From Microbacterium esteraromaticum (GTDB taxonomy: Bacteria > Actinomycetota > Actinomycetes > Actinomycetales > Microbacteriaceae), in NCBI RefSeq assembly GCF_900163815.1, contig NZ_FUKO01000033.1:124001-188000 (forward strand): DNA of 64,000 nt, written 5' to 3'. Position 1 is the first letter of the stretch, and each line of letters begins with the position of its first letter. Shown piece by piece: positions 7,711 to 17,095 of the stretch. The position numbers were made by a program, and so were the translations under genes. The notes under the pieces were generated by a model, which saw nothing but the letters and a program-made list of their open reading frames with translations, was not told the DNA's origin and ran no database searches.

Positions 7711-9006
7711 ATGAAGCGCCACCTAACCACCCGCACCGTCATGTCTGGGGCACTCATCGCCGTGGTATCCGCTGGGCTGCTCGTCGGCTGCGCTGCCGAC
7801 GAGCCCGGTGAATCCGGCGGCGAGGCCGCTGCGGGATCGATCCGCATCCTCGCCGTCGAGGGCCCTGAGACCGACGCGCTCGAAGCAGAAGCCGCGACGT
7901 TCAGCAGCGAATCCGGCATCGACGTGAAGATCGATAAGGTAGCCCGTGACATCTGGGGTCAGCGCAAGGTCGCCGAGCTCACGCAGGATGCCGGCACCTA
8001 CGACGTCGTGTTCCTCGGGGGCGGTGACGATGCCGTCTGGATGCTGAAGCACGCGCACGTGCAGGATCTGACGCCGTACATCGGCGAGGACGCGCTCGCC
8101 GATGTGGTGAACCACGAACTCTTCACCACCGAGGACGGCGCGTTTGTCGGAGCCCCGCAGTACTACAACTTCCCAGTGACGCTCTACCGGGCGGACCTCT
8201 TCGAGGACCCGAAGGAGCAGGCGGCCTTCAAGGCCGAGTACGGTCGCGAACTCGCGGCGCCGACGACCTTCGACGAGTTCATCGAGATCGCGACGTTCTT
8301 CAACCGGCCCGATGAAGGCCTCTATGGAACCTGCCTCGGCGGCGTCGACTGGTCGGTCTTCCTCGATGACACCTACTTCACCTACGGGCAGGGTGCAAAC
8401 TTCGGCGACCTCGAGACCGGCGAGCTCACGCTCGACACCCCTGAGCAGGTGGCCTCGCTGAACTACATCAAGCAGCTCACCGCGCTGAGCGCCCCCGGCT
8501 GGGAGTCGCTGAGCTTCTTCGACTGCGACAACCAGATGAAGGCAGGTTCGGTCGCTCTCTACCAGAACTGGCTGTACGCATGGAACGCCGTCGGCGGCGA
8601 TATGGGCGACAAACTCGGCATCGCACCGCCCGCCGGTGAGCAGACCCACCTCGGTGCCATGCTGGCGACTATTCCGGAGGCGGCGCCGAACCCGGACGGA
8701 GCCGGTGAGTTCATCAAGTGGATGCTCTCCGACGACTTCCAGTTGGCGCAGACCGAGCAGACCGGCAACCTCCCGGTTCTTCAGACGCAGCAGGACTCGG
8801 ACGAGTTCGCCGCGGCGCTCCCGGAACTCGAGTTGCTCAAGTCGGTCGCCGGTCGGCTCACCTACCTGCACTCGACCTGGTCGGGAGAGCTCGGCTCCGG
8901 CGTCTCGGAGGCGATCGCGAAGGTCAACGCCGGCGAGATGACGGCCGAGGAAGCCGCGAGCTGGCTGCAGAACGAGAAGTTCGCCGGGCGCAAGGCCATC
9001 GAGTGA
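7711..9006 (+). CDS. Sugar ABC transporter substrate-binding lipoprotein
   Basis: This is a family-1 extracellular solute-binding protein of 431 aa. The signal peptide ends in the lipobox LVGC (cysteine at about residue 27), so it is anchored outside the membrane. AAGGAG lies seven bases before the ATG. Its stop overlaps the next start by one base. It should capture an oligosaccharide or glucoside for the two permeases that follow. The ligand cannot be read directly; neighbouring GH1 and GH30 enzymes point to beta-glucosides. Confidence 0.88.
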   Translation: MKRHLTTRTVMSGALIAVVSAGLLVGCAADEPGESGGEAAAGSIRILAVEGPETDALEAEAATFSSESGIDVKIDKVARDIWGQRKVAELTQDAGTYDVVFLGGGDDAVWMLKHAHVQDLTPYIGEDALADVVNHELFTTEDGAFVGAPQYYNFPVTLYRADLFEDPKEQAAFKAEYGRELAAPTTFDEFIEIATFFNRPDEGLYGTCLGGVDWSVFLDDTYFTYGQGANFGDLETGELTLDTPEQVASLNYIKQLTALSAPGWESLSFFDCDNQMKAGSVALYQNWLYAWNAVGGDMGDKLGIAPPAGEQTHLGAMLATIPEAAPNPDGAGEFIKWMLSDDFQLAQTEQTGNLPVLQTQQDSDEFAAALPELELLKSVAGRLTYLHSTWSGELGSGVSEAIAKVNAGEMTAEEAASWLQNEKFAGRKAIE

Positions 9007-9983
9007 TGAGCATCGCCACCGCCCGCCGCGAGGAAGGCTTCGCGCCTTCCTCGCGGCGGGACCGCACCGTCGCTCCGCCACCGCCGATGACGCCGCGTGA
9101 CCCGTTGCGGCGTCGTCGCCGGATCGGGCTCGCCTTCACCGTCCCGTCCCTCGTGTTCGTCGGCATCGTGATGGCGTATCCGCTCTTCTATCTCGTCTTC
9201 CTGGCGTTCCACACTTATCGCCCGCTGAGGTCCGCGGAGGTGACGCCGGCCGGGCTGTCGAACTTCATCGCCCTGTTCACCGATTCCGCGGTCGCGAACT
9301 CCCTGGCGGTGACACTGCAGTTCACCGTCGCGTCGGTCCTGCTCGAAGTCGTCATCGGTACGCTCTGCGCCGTCCTGCTCGCCACCGTGATGCTCGGGTC
9401 CCGCAGCCGCGGGGGCAGGCTGTACTCCCGGCTGCTCGGCTCGGCATACATCATCCCGTTCGCGGTGCCGGCGATCGCCGGCGCATACGCCTGGCGGATG
9501 CTGTTGGACGCCCAGTTCGGGCCGGTGAACGCTGCGCTCGGAACCAGCACGCCGTGGCTCGTGGAGCATCCGCTCCTGGCCATCATCGTCATCGACGCGT
9601 GGAAGATGATGCCGTTCGTCATCTTCGTGATGCTCGCAGCGGTCATGTCCATCGAACCGACGCAGTACGAGGCGGCCGCCCTCGACGGGGCCGGCGCACT
9701 CCGTCAGCTGCTCACCATCACGCTGCCCTCGATCCTCCCGATCATGGTGATCACCGCCGCTTTCCGCGCGGTCGACGCGTTCACGAAGGTCTTCGACACG
9801 GTTTTTGCGACGACAGGCGGCGGACCCGGCGATGACACGCGAGTCTTTCCACTCCTGATCTGGCGCACCGCATTCACCCACCTCGATTTCGGCGCCGCAT
9901 CCGCGCAGGCGCTCGCAGCTCTCGCGATCTCGCTTGTCTTCGGCATCGCGCTGCTCGTCTCCCAGCGGAGGAACGCCCGATGA
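9006..9983 (+). CDS. Sugar ABC transporter permease (MalF type)
   Basis: The protein has six predicted membrane segments after a charged N-terminus. It has the permease EAA loop (YEAAALDGAGALRQLLTITLP) that contacts the ATPase. ATG at 9006 overlaps the stop of the binding-protein gene. No ATP-binding gene is present in this cluster, which is common in actinobacteria where a shared MsiK-like ATPase energises several importers. Confidence 0.87.
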   Translation: MSIATARREEGFAPSSRRDRTVAPPPPMTPRDPLRRRRRIGLAFTVPSLVFVGIVMAYPLFYLVFLAFHTYRPLRSAEVTPAGLSNFIALFTDSAVANSLAVTLQFTVASVLLEVVIGTLCAVLLATVMLGSRSRGGRLYSRLLGSAYIIPFAVPAIAGAYAWRMLLDAQFGPVNAALGTSTPWLVEHPLLAIIVIDAWKMMPFVIFVMLAAVMSIEPTQYEAAALDGAGALRQLLTITLPSILPIMVITAAFRAVDAFTKVFDTVFATTGGGPGDDTRVFPLLIWRTAFTHLDFGAASAQALAALAISLVFGIALLVSQRRNAR

Positions 9984-10816
9984 CGATCTCGTATCATGCC
10001 CGCAAGCGACTCGGTGTCACGGCATCCGGTGCTGTGCTCACGGTCGTCGCCGTGCTCATGCTCGTGCCGATGGCCTGGATGGCGTTCACGTCGTTCAAGC
10101 TCGACGCCGACATCTTCACCACGACGCCGCTGCGCATCCCCGAAGCGTTCACCCTTGAGCACTACGACAACCTCTTCACGCGGTTCCACTTCGGCTCCTC
10201 CTTTCTCAACTCGACGCTGATCGCGGTGGCGACCGTCGTGCTCAGCGTCGGTATCGGCGGGCTCGCCGCCTACGGATTCGCGCGCTACCCCTGGCGGGGC
10301 AGCGGAGTCGCGCTCGCGTTCCTTATGGTCGCGCGGATGGTCACCCCGGCCGCGCTCGTCGTCCCGCTGTACGTCATCATGCAGTCGGTCGGACTGCTGA
10401 ACTCCGTCAGCGGCGTCATCGTCGGCGTCACGGTCCTGAATCTTCCGTTCGTCGTCTGGATACTGAAGCCGTTCTTCGAGACGGTTCCCAAGGAGGTGGA
10501 GGAAGCCGCAGAGCTCGACGGCTTGTCACCGTTCGCGGTCTTCTTCCGCATCGTGATCCCGCTCGCGCTCCCCGGAATCATGACGGCCGTGCTCTACAGC
10601 TTCCTCGCCGGATGGACGGATCTGCTCTTCCCGATGACTTTCATCACCGACACGGAGATCATGCCGCTGACCTCGAGCCTGCTGCAGATGCAGACCGGCT
10701 ACAAGATCTACTGGGGCGAACTGATGGCGGGCGGGATCGTGCTCACGCTGCCCGCCGTCGTCCTCTGCTTCGCCCTGCAGCGCTATCTGCTCCGCGGACT
10801 GCGCAGCGGGTTCTGA
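9980..10816 (+). CDS. Sugar ABC transporter permease (MalG type)
   Basis: This 278-aa protein has six membrane segments and the EAA loop (VEEAAELDGLSPFAVFFRIVIP). It overlaps the preceding permease by four bases (ATGA). The two permeases form the membrane channel of the importer fed by the lipoprotein at 7711. Confidence 0.87.
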   Translation: MTISYHARKRLGVTASGAVLTVVAVLMLVPMAWMAFTSFKLDADIFTTTPLRIPEAFTLEHYDNLFTRFHFGSSFLNSTLIAVATVVLSVGIGGLAAYGFARYPWRGSGVALAFLMVARMVTPAALVVPLYVIMQSVGLLNSVSGVIVGVTVLNLPFVVWILKPFFETVPKEVEEAAELDGLSPFAVFFRIVIPLALPGIMTAVLYSFLAGWTDLLFPMTFITDTEIMPLTSSLLQMQTGYKIYWGELMAGGIVLTLPAVVLCFALQRYLLRGLRSGF

Positions 10817-10870
10817 CCCGTGGCCTCACGACTCGCGCGCATCGACGCGCCCGGACAAAGAAAGACAAGA

Positions 10871-12253
10871 ATGATGAGCAATCTCGATGGAGTCCGCTGG
10901 GGCAGCGCCACGGCGGCCTACCAGATCGAAGGAGCGGTCGACCTCGGTGGACGGGTCCCCACGATCTGGGACGTCTTCACCGCAGTGCCCGGCAACACGA
11001 CCCGGGGTGACACCGGCGCGATCGCGTGCCAGGCCTACGAGAAGCCCGAGGCCATGCTCGAGGCGATCGAATGGCTGGGGCTCGAGACGTACCGCTTCTC
11101 AGTCGCCTGGAGCCGAATCATCACGGGCCCGGGCGGAGAGGTGAATCCGGAAGGGGTCGCCTACTACCGGAGGATCCTTCAGGAACTCCGCGACCGTGGC
11201 GTCGCGCCGGTCGTGACCCTCTATCACTGGGATCTCCCGCAATGGCTTCAGGAGCGCGGCGGCTGGGCGAGTCTTGCGACCGCAGACGCCTTCGTGCACT
11301 TCGTCAGGGTCGCCGCCGCGGAGCTCGGTGACCTCGTCGACGACTGGATCACCGTGAACGAGCCGTTCTGCGCCGCGTTCCATGGGCATCTGAGCGGTCT
11401 GCACGCGCCAGGTATCCGCGACGAGGCAACAGCTCTGCGCGCCGCGCTCATGCAGCTGCACGCGCATGGCGAGGCCGTGCGCGCTCTGCGTGCCGTGGAT
11501 GCCGGGTTCCGTGTCGGTCTCGCGATGAACCTCTCAGACCTCGAGCCGGCATCGGATTCGCCCGCAGACATCGCGGCGGCGGACCGTGCGGACCTGGTCG
11601 AGAACCGGCTCTTCCTGCACACCCTGCTGCAGGGGCGGCTCCCGGACGGGACGGTCGACTATTTCGGTGCGGATGCGGTCGACGCTGCGGTCGACGGCAT
11701 CGACGTCGCCCGTATCGCGGAGCCGATGGATTTCATCGGCATCAACTACTACGAGCACAACGTGGTCCGTGCCGCCGAGCTGGGCACCGACCTCGTCGTG
11801 CGGGGGATCGAGAAGTTGCCGGTGCCCGAACCGCGGAGTGCGAACGGTGTCGCCGTGCGCCCGGACGGCTTCACCCGCGTGCTCCTGCGGGTCGCTGCGC
11901 TGACTCCCGATCTTCCCATCTGGGTGACCGAGAACGGCATCGGGCTCTGGGACTACGTCGGTCCGGACGGCACCTGCGACGATGTGGAGCGCGTCGCGTT
12001 CATCGAGAGGTATCTCGACGCGCTGGAGACGGCGATCGCCGGCGGCGCCAAAGTCGAGGCGTACTACTTCTGGGCGCTGATGGACAACTTCGAGTGGCCG
12101 TTCGGCTATCAGCTGCGGTACGGACTCTTCTACACGGACTACCCGACCGGCACGCTCATGCCGAAGGCGAGCGCCGAAGCCTATCGCGCGCACATCGCGC
12201 GCGGGTCCACCAGCATCGATGAAACTGTGCGCCGCAACGGTGCGGCGGCATGA
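10871..12253 (+). CDS. GH1 family beta-glucosidase
   Basis: Family GH1 is shown by the N-terminal WGSATAAYQIEGA, the acid/base motif TVNEP (Glu about 164) and the nucleophile motif TENG (Glu about 354), over the family's usual length (460 aa). There is no signal peptide, so it acts on imported disaccharides in the cytoplasm. ATG at 10871 is preferred because it begins just before the conserved GH1 N-terminus; a GTG at 10820 would add 17 uncharacteristic residues. It follows the permeases in the same operon. Confidence 0.9.
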   Translation: MMSNLDGVRWGSATAAYQIEGAVDLGGRVPTIWDVFTAVPGNTTRGDTGAIACQAYEKPEAMLEAIEWLGLETYRFSVAWSRIITGPGGEVNPEGVAYYRRILQELRDRGVAPVVTLYHWDLPQWLQERGGWASLATADAFVHFVRVAAAELGDLVDDWITVNEPFCAAFHGHLSGLHAPGIRDEATALRAALMQLHAHGEAVRALRAVDAGFRVGLAMNLSDLEPASDSPADIAAADRADLVENRLFLHTLLQGRLPDGTVDYFGADAVDAAVDGIDVARIAEPMDFIGINYYEHNVVRAAELGTDLVVRGIEKLPVPEPRSANGVAVRPDGFTRVLLRVAALTPDLPIWVTENGIGLWDYVGPDGTCDDVERVAFIERYLDALETAIAGGAKVEAYYFWALMDNFEWPFGYQLRYGLFYTDYPTGTLMPKASAEAYRAHIARGSTSIDETVRRNGAAA

Positions 12254-12267
12254 AAGAGAGGAACACC

Positions 12268-14208
12268 ATGAGACGCAGGAGCATACGATCAATGGCGGTC
12301 GTCGGCACCCTCATCACCGGCATGGGGCTCGCAGCCGGTGTCGGCACAGCGCAAGCGGACGAGCCGGTCACACTCGATGTCTGGCAGTCGAACTCGTCCG
12401 GCACGCAGGATGTGCAGGCGCAGAGCGATGTGACGCTCGGGAGCGTGAGTGATGGTGCGATCAACGTCAGAGTCGACGACAGCCTCGAGTACCAGCCCTA
12501 CCTCGGGGTCGGCGCATCGTTCTCGGACTCGTCGGCGAGCCTGCTGATGGACCTGAAGACGAGCAACCCTACACGCTACGACGAACTGATGACACGTGTT
12601 TTCTCGACGACCGAAGGCGAAGGGATGGCCATGTGGCGCGTCCCGATGGGGGCATCCGACTTCACCGAGGCCGCGACGCACTGGACGAACGCCGATACGC
12701 AGGGCCCCTCCGGCGACCCGCTCGCGAACTTCGGCCTCACCGATCATGACACCGATCACATCATCCCCGTGATTCAAGATGCTCTTGCGATCAACCCCGA
12801 CCTCAAGATCATCGCTAGCCCGTGGACAGCGCCGGCATGGATGAAGACGAACAACTCACTGCTGTGCAACACGAACAGTCAGGACAGCGAGCTGCTCCCG
12901 GCCTACTACGACGCGTGGGCCGACTACTTCGTGCGATGGATCGACGCGTATCAGGCGGAAGGCGTTCCGATCTGGGCCATCACCCCGCAGAACGAGCCGA
13001 AATACTGCCCCGAAACCTATACGGGCATGAGCTGGTCCGAGACGCAGATGCTCGACTGGGTGAACAACGACCTCTACCCGGCGCTGCAGCAGGCGAACCT
13101 CGATCCGAAGATCCTCGGCTTCGACCACAACTTCACGTACTCCTCGTTCGCTGAGGCGATGGTGGCCGGTACCACCAGCACGGTCATGGACGGCCTGGCA
13201 TGGCACTGCTATGACAACAACGCGGACCCGGCGTTCATGACAAAGCTGCGCAACATGGATCCCAGTCGGATCGTCGTCGAGACGGAGTGCTCGTCGAATA
13301 CGCTGCCGACGGACATCATCCGGTTCAGCACGGCCGAGATGGCGCTCGAATCGTTCCAGAACTACGCGCAGGGTGCGATCCTCTGGAACCTCGCACTCGA
13401 CAGCACGGGCGGCCCGCACAATGGCGGCTGCGTGGGCTGCGTCCCGGTGGCGACGGTGGAGACGAACGAGGGCGTGACCGACTGGGAACTTCACCCGAAC
13501 CTGTCGAGCCTTGCCCAGATCTCGCGGTTCGTGAAGCCTGGCGCAGTGCGCATCGATTCGACTGTCGACGCGCACGGCATCGTCACCGCCGCGTTCGCCA
13601 ACCCTGATGAGAGCGAAGTTCTGGTCGCGACGAACGTGACCGAGAACCCTGTGACGTTCAATGTCAGATGGAACCGTCACGGCTCGTTCTCCTACACCTT
13701 GCCCTCTCGCAGCGTCGTCACCTTCGTCGGCGATGTTCCGGCCGCAGCGCCGCTGAACGCGTCTCCGACGGCGGGCAAGACCTATCGCATCGTGTCCCGC
13801 GCTAGCGGCAAGCCGATCGGGGTCTGTGCAGGCGCGACGAATGACGGTGCATGTCTCTTCCAGTGGAGTGACGATGGCGACGCCGATCAGCGATGGACCC
13901 TCGCCGACGCCGGCAACGGGTACCTGAACCTCGTGAACGTCGGCAGCGGCAAGGCGATGGACGTCCCGGGCGGGACGACGACGGACGGAACGCAGCTGCA
14001 GCAGTGGAGCATCTCGGGCTCCGGCAACTGGAACCAGCAGTGGAGCATCCAGCACGTCGGCGATGGGTGGTACACGATCGTGAACCGCACGAGTGGCGAT
14101 GCAGTCGATGTGGCGAGCGGTTCGGTGACCGACGGCGCCTCGATCCAACAGTGGACGCCGGTCTCGGGGAACACCAACCAGCAGTTCCGGTTCATCCCGT
14201 ACAACTAG
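12268..14208 (+). CDS. Secreted GH30 glucanase with C-terminal ricin-type lectin domain
   Basis: A signal peptide (about residues 1-33, ending near AQA) is followed by a GH30 barrel with PQNEP (acid/base Glu about 243) and VETECSS (nucleophile Glu about 340). The C-terminal ~140 residues form a beta-trefoil of the ricin/CBM13 type with repeated QW motifs. GH30 contains beta-1,6-glucanases, glucosylceramidases and xylanases; the beta-glucosidase and importer context favours a beta-glucan. ATG at 12268 has GAGAGG seven bases upstream; an ATG at 12250 overlapping the previous stop is possible. It ends the first operon. Confidence 0.87.
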   Translation: MRRRSIRSMAVVGTLITGMGLAAGVGTAQADEPVTLDVWQSNSSGTQDVQAQSDVTLGSVSDGAINVRVDDSLEYQPYLGVGASFSDSSASLLMDLKTSNPTRYDELMTRVFSTTEGEGMAMWRVPMGASDFTEAATHWTNADTQGPSGDPLANFGLTDHDTDHIIPVIQDALAINPDLKIIASPWTAPAWMKTNNSLLCNTNSQDSELLPAYYDAWADYFVRWIDAYQAEGVPIWAITPQNEPKYCPETYTGMSWSETQMLDWVNNDLYPALQQANLDPKILGFDHNFTYSSFAEAMVAGTTSTVMDGLAWHCYDNNADPAFMTKLRNMDPSRIVVETECSSNTLPTDIIRFSTAEMALESFQNYAQGAILWNLALDSTGGPHNGGCVGCVPVATVETNEGVTDWELHPNLSSLAQISRFVKPGAVRIDSTVDAHGIVTAAFANPDESEVLVATNVTENPVTFNVRWNRHGSFSYTLPSRSVVTFVGDVPAAAPLNASPTAGKTYRIVSRASGKPIGVCAGATNDGACLFQWSDDGDADQRWTLADAGNGYLNLVNVGSGKAMDVPGGTTTDGTQLQQWSISGSGNWNQQWSIQHVGDGWYTIVNRTSGDAVDVASGSVTDGASIQQWTPVSGNTNQQFRFIPYN

Positions 14209-14213
14209 TCGAG

Positions 14214-14250
14214 AGGTGTGGGCGAGGTCTCCGAGACCTCGCCCACACCT
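14214..14250 (+). terminator. Stem-loop terminator after the GH30 gene
   Basis: Perfect 17-bp arms (AGGTGTGGGCGAGGTCT and its complement) surround a CCG loop. There is no T-run, as is usual for actinobacterial terminators. Confidence 0.85.
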
Positions 14251-14521
14251 AGAGCTCGAATCGCTGGAAGCGCTCGTGACAGCATCGCGCTCTGGCATCC
14301 TGGCTCGGATCCATCGCTCCCCTGAGGGTGATGAGGTCCTTTACCTGGTGGCATGGGATCGTCACTCGTCAGTCGCCGATGTGGAACTCAGATTCGCGGA
14401 CACCCCGATCGTCGAGATCAAGGCGGCGGGCAGGACTCGCGGTGTACCGGTAGATCGAGGCTGTGCACTCCTGCCCCGAATCGAATCCGGGTTGAATCTC
14501 TTCCAGGTGCGCCGAGCGTGA
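14251..14521 (+). pseudogene. C-terminal remnant of a carbohydrate-active protein
   Basis: About 90 codons of normal coding character end at 14521 with no start and directly abut the terminator of the previous gene. The segment (ILARIHRSPEGDEVLYLVAW, then FADTPIVEIKAAG) looks like the C-terminal beta-sandwich of a glycosidase, but I cannot name the family. It is probably what is left after a deletion that removed the rest of the gene. The 73 bases to the next gene hold nothing else. Confidence 0.45.
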
Positions 14522-14594
14522 GCTGCTGGAACCTGCGTCGGTCCGATACTTGTTCGACTGGCAATGCCGTCCGCACCCTGACAGAAACTGAGAA

Positions 14595-16853
14595 ATGACG
14601 AACGTCGAGACGCTGACCGAGATCCTCCCGTACCAGGACGCCGCTCTTCCGATCCCTGAGCGGGTCGCCGACCTCCTCGGCCGGATGACCATCGAGGAGA
14701 AGGTCGGGCAGATGCTCCAGCTCGACGCGCGGGAGGACCTCGACGACCACGTGCTCGGCAAGCACGTCGGCTCCATCCTGCACACCGCTCCCGAGCGCAT
14801 CGTGCGCGCGAACGAGCTCACCGCGCAGACCCGGTTGCGGATCCCGCTGCTGGTGGCCGAGGACTGCATCCACGGCCACTCGTTCTGGGAGGGCGCGACC
14901 ATCTATCCGACGCAGCTCGGGATGGCGGCGTCGTGGGATGCGGACCTGCTGGAGCGTGTCGCCAGGGCGACCGCGGTCGAGGTGTCGGCCACCGGGGTGC
15001 ACTGGACGTTCTCGCCGGTGCTGTGCATCGCTCGCGACCTGCGCTGGGGGCGCGTGAACGAGACGTTCGGCGAGGATCCGTTCCTCATCGGCGAGCTGGC
15101 TTCGGCGATGGTGCGCGGCTATCAGGGCAAGGGTCTCACCGATCCGACCGCGATCCTGGCGACGGCGAAGCACTTCGCCGGCTACTCCGAGACGCAGGGC
15201 GGCCGGGATGCCTCAGAGGCCGACATCTCGCGGCGGAAGCTCCGCTCCTGGTTCCTGCCGCCGTTCGAGCGGGTCGCGCGCGAGGGATGCCGCACGTTCA
15301 TGCTCGGCTACCAGTCGATGGACGGGGTGCCGATCACGGTCAACGACTGGCTGCTCAGCGAGGTGCTGCGCGGCGAGTGGGGCTACACCGGCACTCTCAT
15401 CACCGATTGGGACAACGTCGGCAGGATGGTGTGGGAGCAGAAGGTGCAGCCCGACCACACCCATGCTGCTGCGGCGGCCGTGAAGGCCGGCAACGACATG
15501 GTGATGACGACGCCCGGGTTCTTCGAGGGCGCGCTGGATGCCGTGCAGCGCGGCCTCCTCGACGAAGGCGCGTTCGACGCCGCTGTCGCCCGGATTCTCA
15601 CCCTGAAGTTCGAGCTCGGCCTGTTCGAGGACCCGCGGCTGCCGAGCGCCGAGCTCGACACGCTTGTCGGAACCGCCGCGCACGCGGAACTCAACCTCGA
15701 GGCGGCCCGGCGTTCGATCGTGCTGCTGGAGAACGACGGAGTGCTGCCGCTGTCCGCGACTCATCCGACCAGGGTCACCGTGGTCGGCCCACTCGCGGAT
15801 GACGCCCAGACGCAGCTCGGCGACTGGGCCGGCGGGTCAGGCCAGGCCGGCTGGCTCGACGGCCAGCCCCGCGAGATGATCACCACGATCCTGGACGGCA
15901 TCCGCCAGGTGGCGGGCGGAGACTGGACGGTCACGCACGCGCAGGGTGCCGAGATCCTCACCCAGGCGCCGAACCCCGAGGGCAGTCACTTCCCGGACGG
16001 GCAGCCCCGACCGCCGGTCATCGTGGCCGCCGCGGCCGACGAGCAGCTCATCGCCGCGGCTGTGGCGGATGCCGAGCAGGCCGATGTCGTCGTCGCCGTC
16101 GTCGGCGACCGGATCGAACTCGTCGGCGAGGGCCGTTCGACCGCGACCCTCGAGCTCGTCGGAGGGCAGAACGCCCTGATCGACGCCCTGATCGCCACCG
16201 GCAAGCCGGTCGTGGTGGTGCTGCTCGCCTCGAAGCCGCTCGTGCTTCCGGCATCCGTCGACAAGGCCGCCGCGGTGATCTGGGCCGCCAACCCGGGCAT
16301 GCAGGGCGGGCGCGCGCTGGCCGAGATCATCTCCGGCGCAGTGGAGCCGTCCGGCCGCCTGCCGATCTCGTTCGCGCGGCACGTCGGGCAGCAGCCCACG
16401 TACTACAACCAGCTCCGCGGCCAGCACGGCGACCGCTACGCCGACCTCACCCAGTCGCCGGCGTGGGCGTTCGGCGAGGGCCGCAGCTACACGACCGTGG
16501 AGTACGGCGACCTCGAGATCGAGGAGACGGCGCTCGCCGCATCCGACACGATCGTCGCGCACGTCACGGTCTTGAACACGGGCGCGCGCCCGGTGCGGGA
16601 GACCGTGCAGGTGTACGTGCGGGATGCCGTGACCTCGGTGAGCTGGACCGACAAGGAGCTCAAGGCCTATCAGCAGGTGCAGCTCGCGCCCGGCGAATCC
16701 GCGCGGGTGCGGCTGGAGCTGCCGGTCGCCGACTGCACGATCGTGGATGCTGCAGGGCACCGTGTCGTGGAGGCGGGGGAGTTCGAGCTGCTCGTCGGGC
16801 CGTCCTCGCGCGACGAGGTGTTGCTCGCGGCCCGGTTCGTCGTCGAGAGCTGA
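14595..16853 (+). CDS. GH3 family beta-glucosidase
   Basis: The 752-aa protein has the GH3 layout: an N-terminal barrel with KHFAGY and the nucleophile in LITDWDN (Asp about 271), a second alpha/beta domain, and a C-terminal fibronectin-III-like domain (VTVLNTGARPVRETVQVYV). No signal peptide is seen, so it is probably cytoplasmic. It would release glucose from beta-linked oligosaccharides. It is separated from both neighbours by stem-loops and so may be transcribed alone. Confidence 0.9.
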   Translation: MTNVETLTEILPYQDAALPIPERVADLLGRMTIEEKVGQMLQLDAREDLDDHVLGKHVGSILHTAPERIVRANELTAQTRLRIPLLVAEDCIHGHSFWEGATIYPTQLGMAASWDADLLERVARATAVEVSATGVHWTFSPVLCIARDLRWGRVNETFGEDPFLIGELASAMVRGYQGKGLTDPTAILATAKHFAGYSETQGGRDASEADISRRKLRSWFLPPFERVAREGCRTFMLGYQSMDGVPITVNDWLLSEVLRGEWGYTGTLITDWDNVGRMVWEQKVQPDHTHAAAAAVKAGNDMVMTTPGFFEGALDAVQRGLLDEGAFDAAVARILTLKFELGLFEDPRLPSAELDTLVGTAAHAELNLEAARRSIVLLENDGVLPLSATHPTRVTVVGPLADDAQTQLGDWAGGSGQAGWLDGQPREMITTILDGIRQVAGGDWTVTHAQGAEILTQAPNPEGSHFPDGQPRPPVIVAAAADEQLIAAAVADAEQADVVVAVVGDRIELVGEGRSTATLELVGGQNALIDALIATGKPVVVVLLASKPLVLPASVDKAAAVIWAANPGMQGGRALAEIISGAVEPSGRLPISFARHVGQQPTYYNQLRGQHGDRYADLTQSPAWAFGEGRSYTTVEYGDLEIEETALAASDTIVAHVTVLNTGARPVRETVQVYVRDAVTSVSWTDKELKAYQQVQLAPGESARVRLELPVADCTIVDAAGHRVVEAGEFELLVGPSSRDEVLLAARFVVES

Positions 16854-16865
16854 GTCGCGCACGCA

Positions 16866-16901
16866 CAGCCCCTCCCGCGGCATCTGCCGTCGGAGGGGCT
16901 G
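16866..16901 (+). terminator. Stem-loop terminator after the GH3 gene
   Basis: CAGCCCCTCC at 16866-16875 pairs with GGAGGGGCTG at 16892-16901, starting 13 bases after the stop. Confidence 0.8.
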
Positions 16902-17010
16902 TTCGCGTGCGCTGGCTCCCGTGACCGTCAGCGCGCCGAGAGTGAGGATGCGCTTTCGAGAGGAGATGGCAGTCCGGTCCAGAGGCACGTGAAACAATCC
17001 GCCCTCGTCC

Positions 17011-17049
17011 TTGCCAGACCCGCAGATCGCGACTTAGGCTAAAGCGTAA
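17011..17049 (+). promoter_or_regulatory. Promoter with overlapping operator for the second transport operon
   Basis: TTGCCA (17011-17016), an 18-base spacer and TAGGCT (17035-17040) form a plausible promoter. TTAGGCT-AA-AGCGTAA (17034-17049) is a near-perfect palindrome with one mismatch centred just after the -10, a typical repressor site. The ROK regulator that ends this operon (21819-23063) is the obvious candidate. Confidence 0.5.
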
Positions 17050-17095
17050 GAAAACCCCCCTTCACACTTCCTCACCAGAGAGAAAGATCACCTCA

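Noticed and set aside
7723..9081. Large minus-strand frames opposite the transport and glycosidase genes (for example 7723-9081, 12856-14298, 15837-16997, 20462-22018)
   Set aside because: They are mirror frames of high-GC genes with clear plus-strand families and signal peptides.
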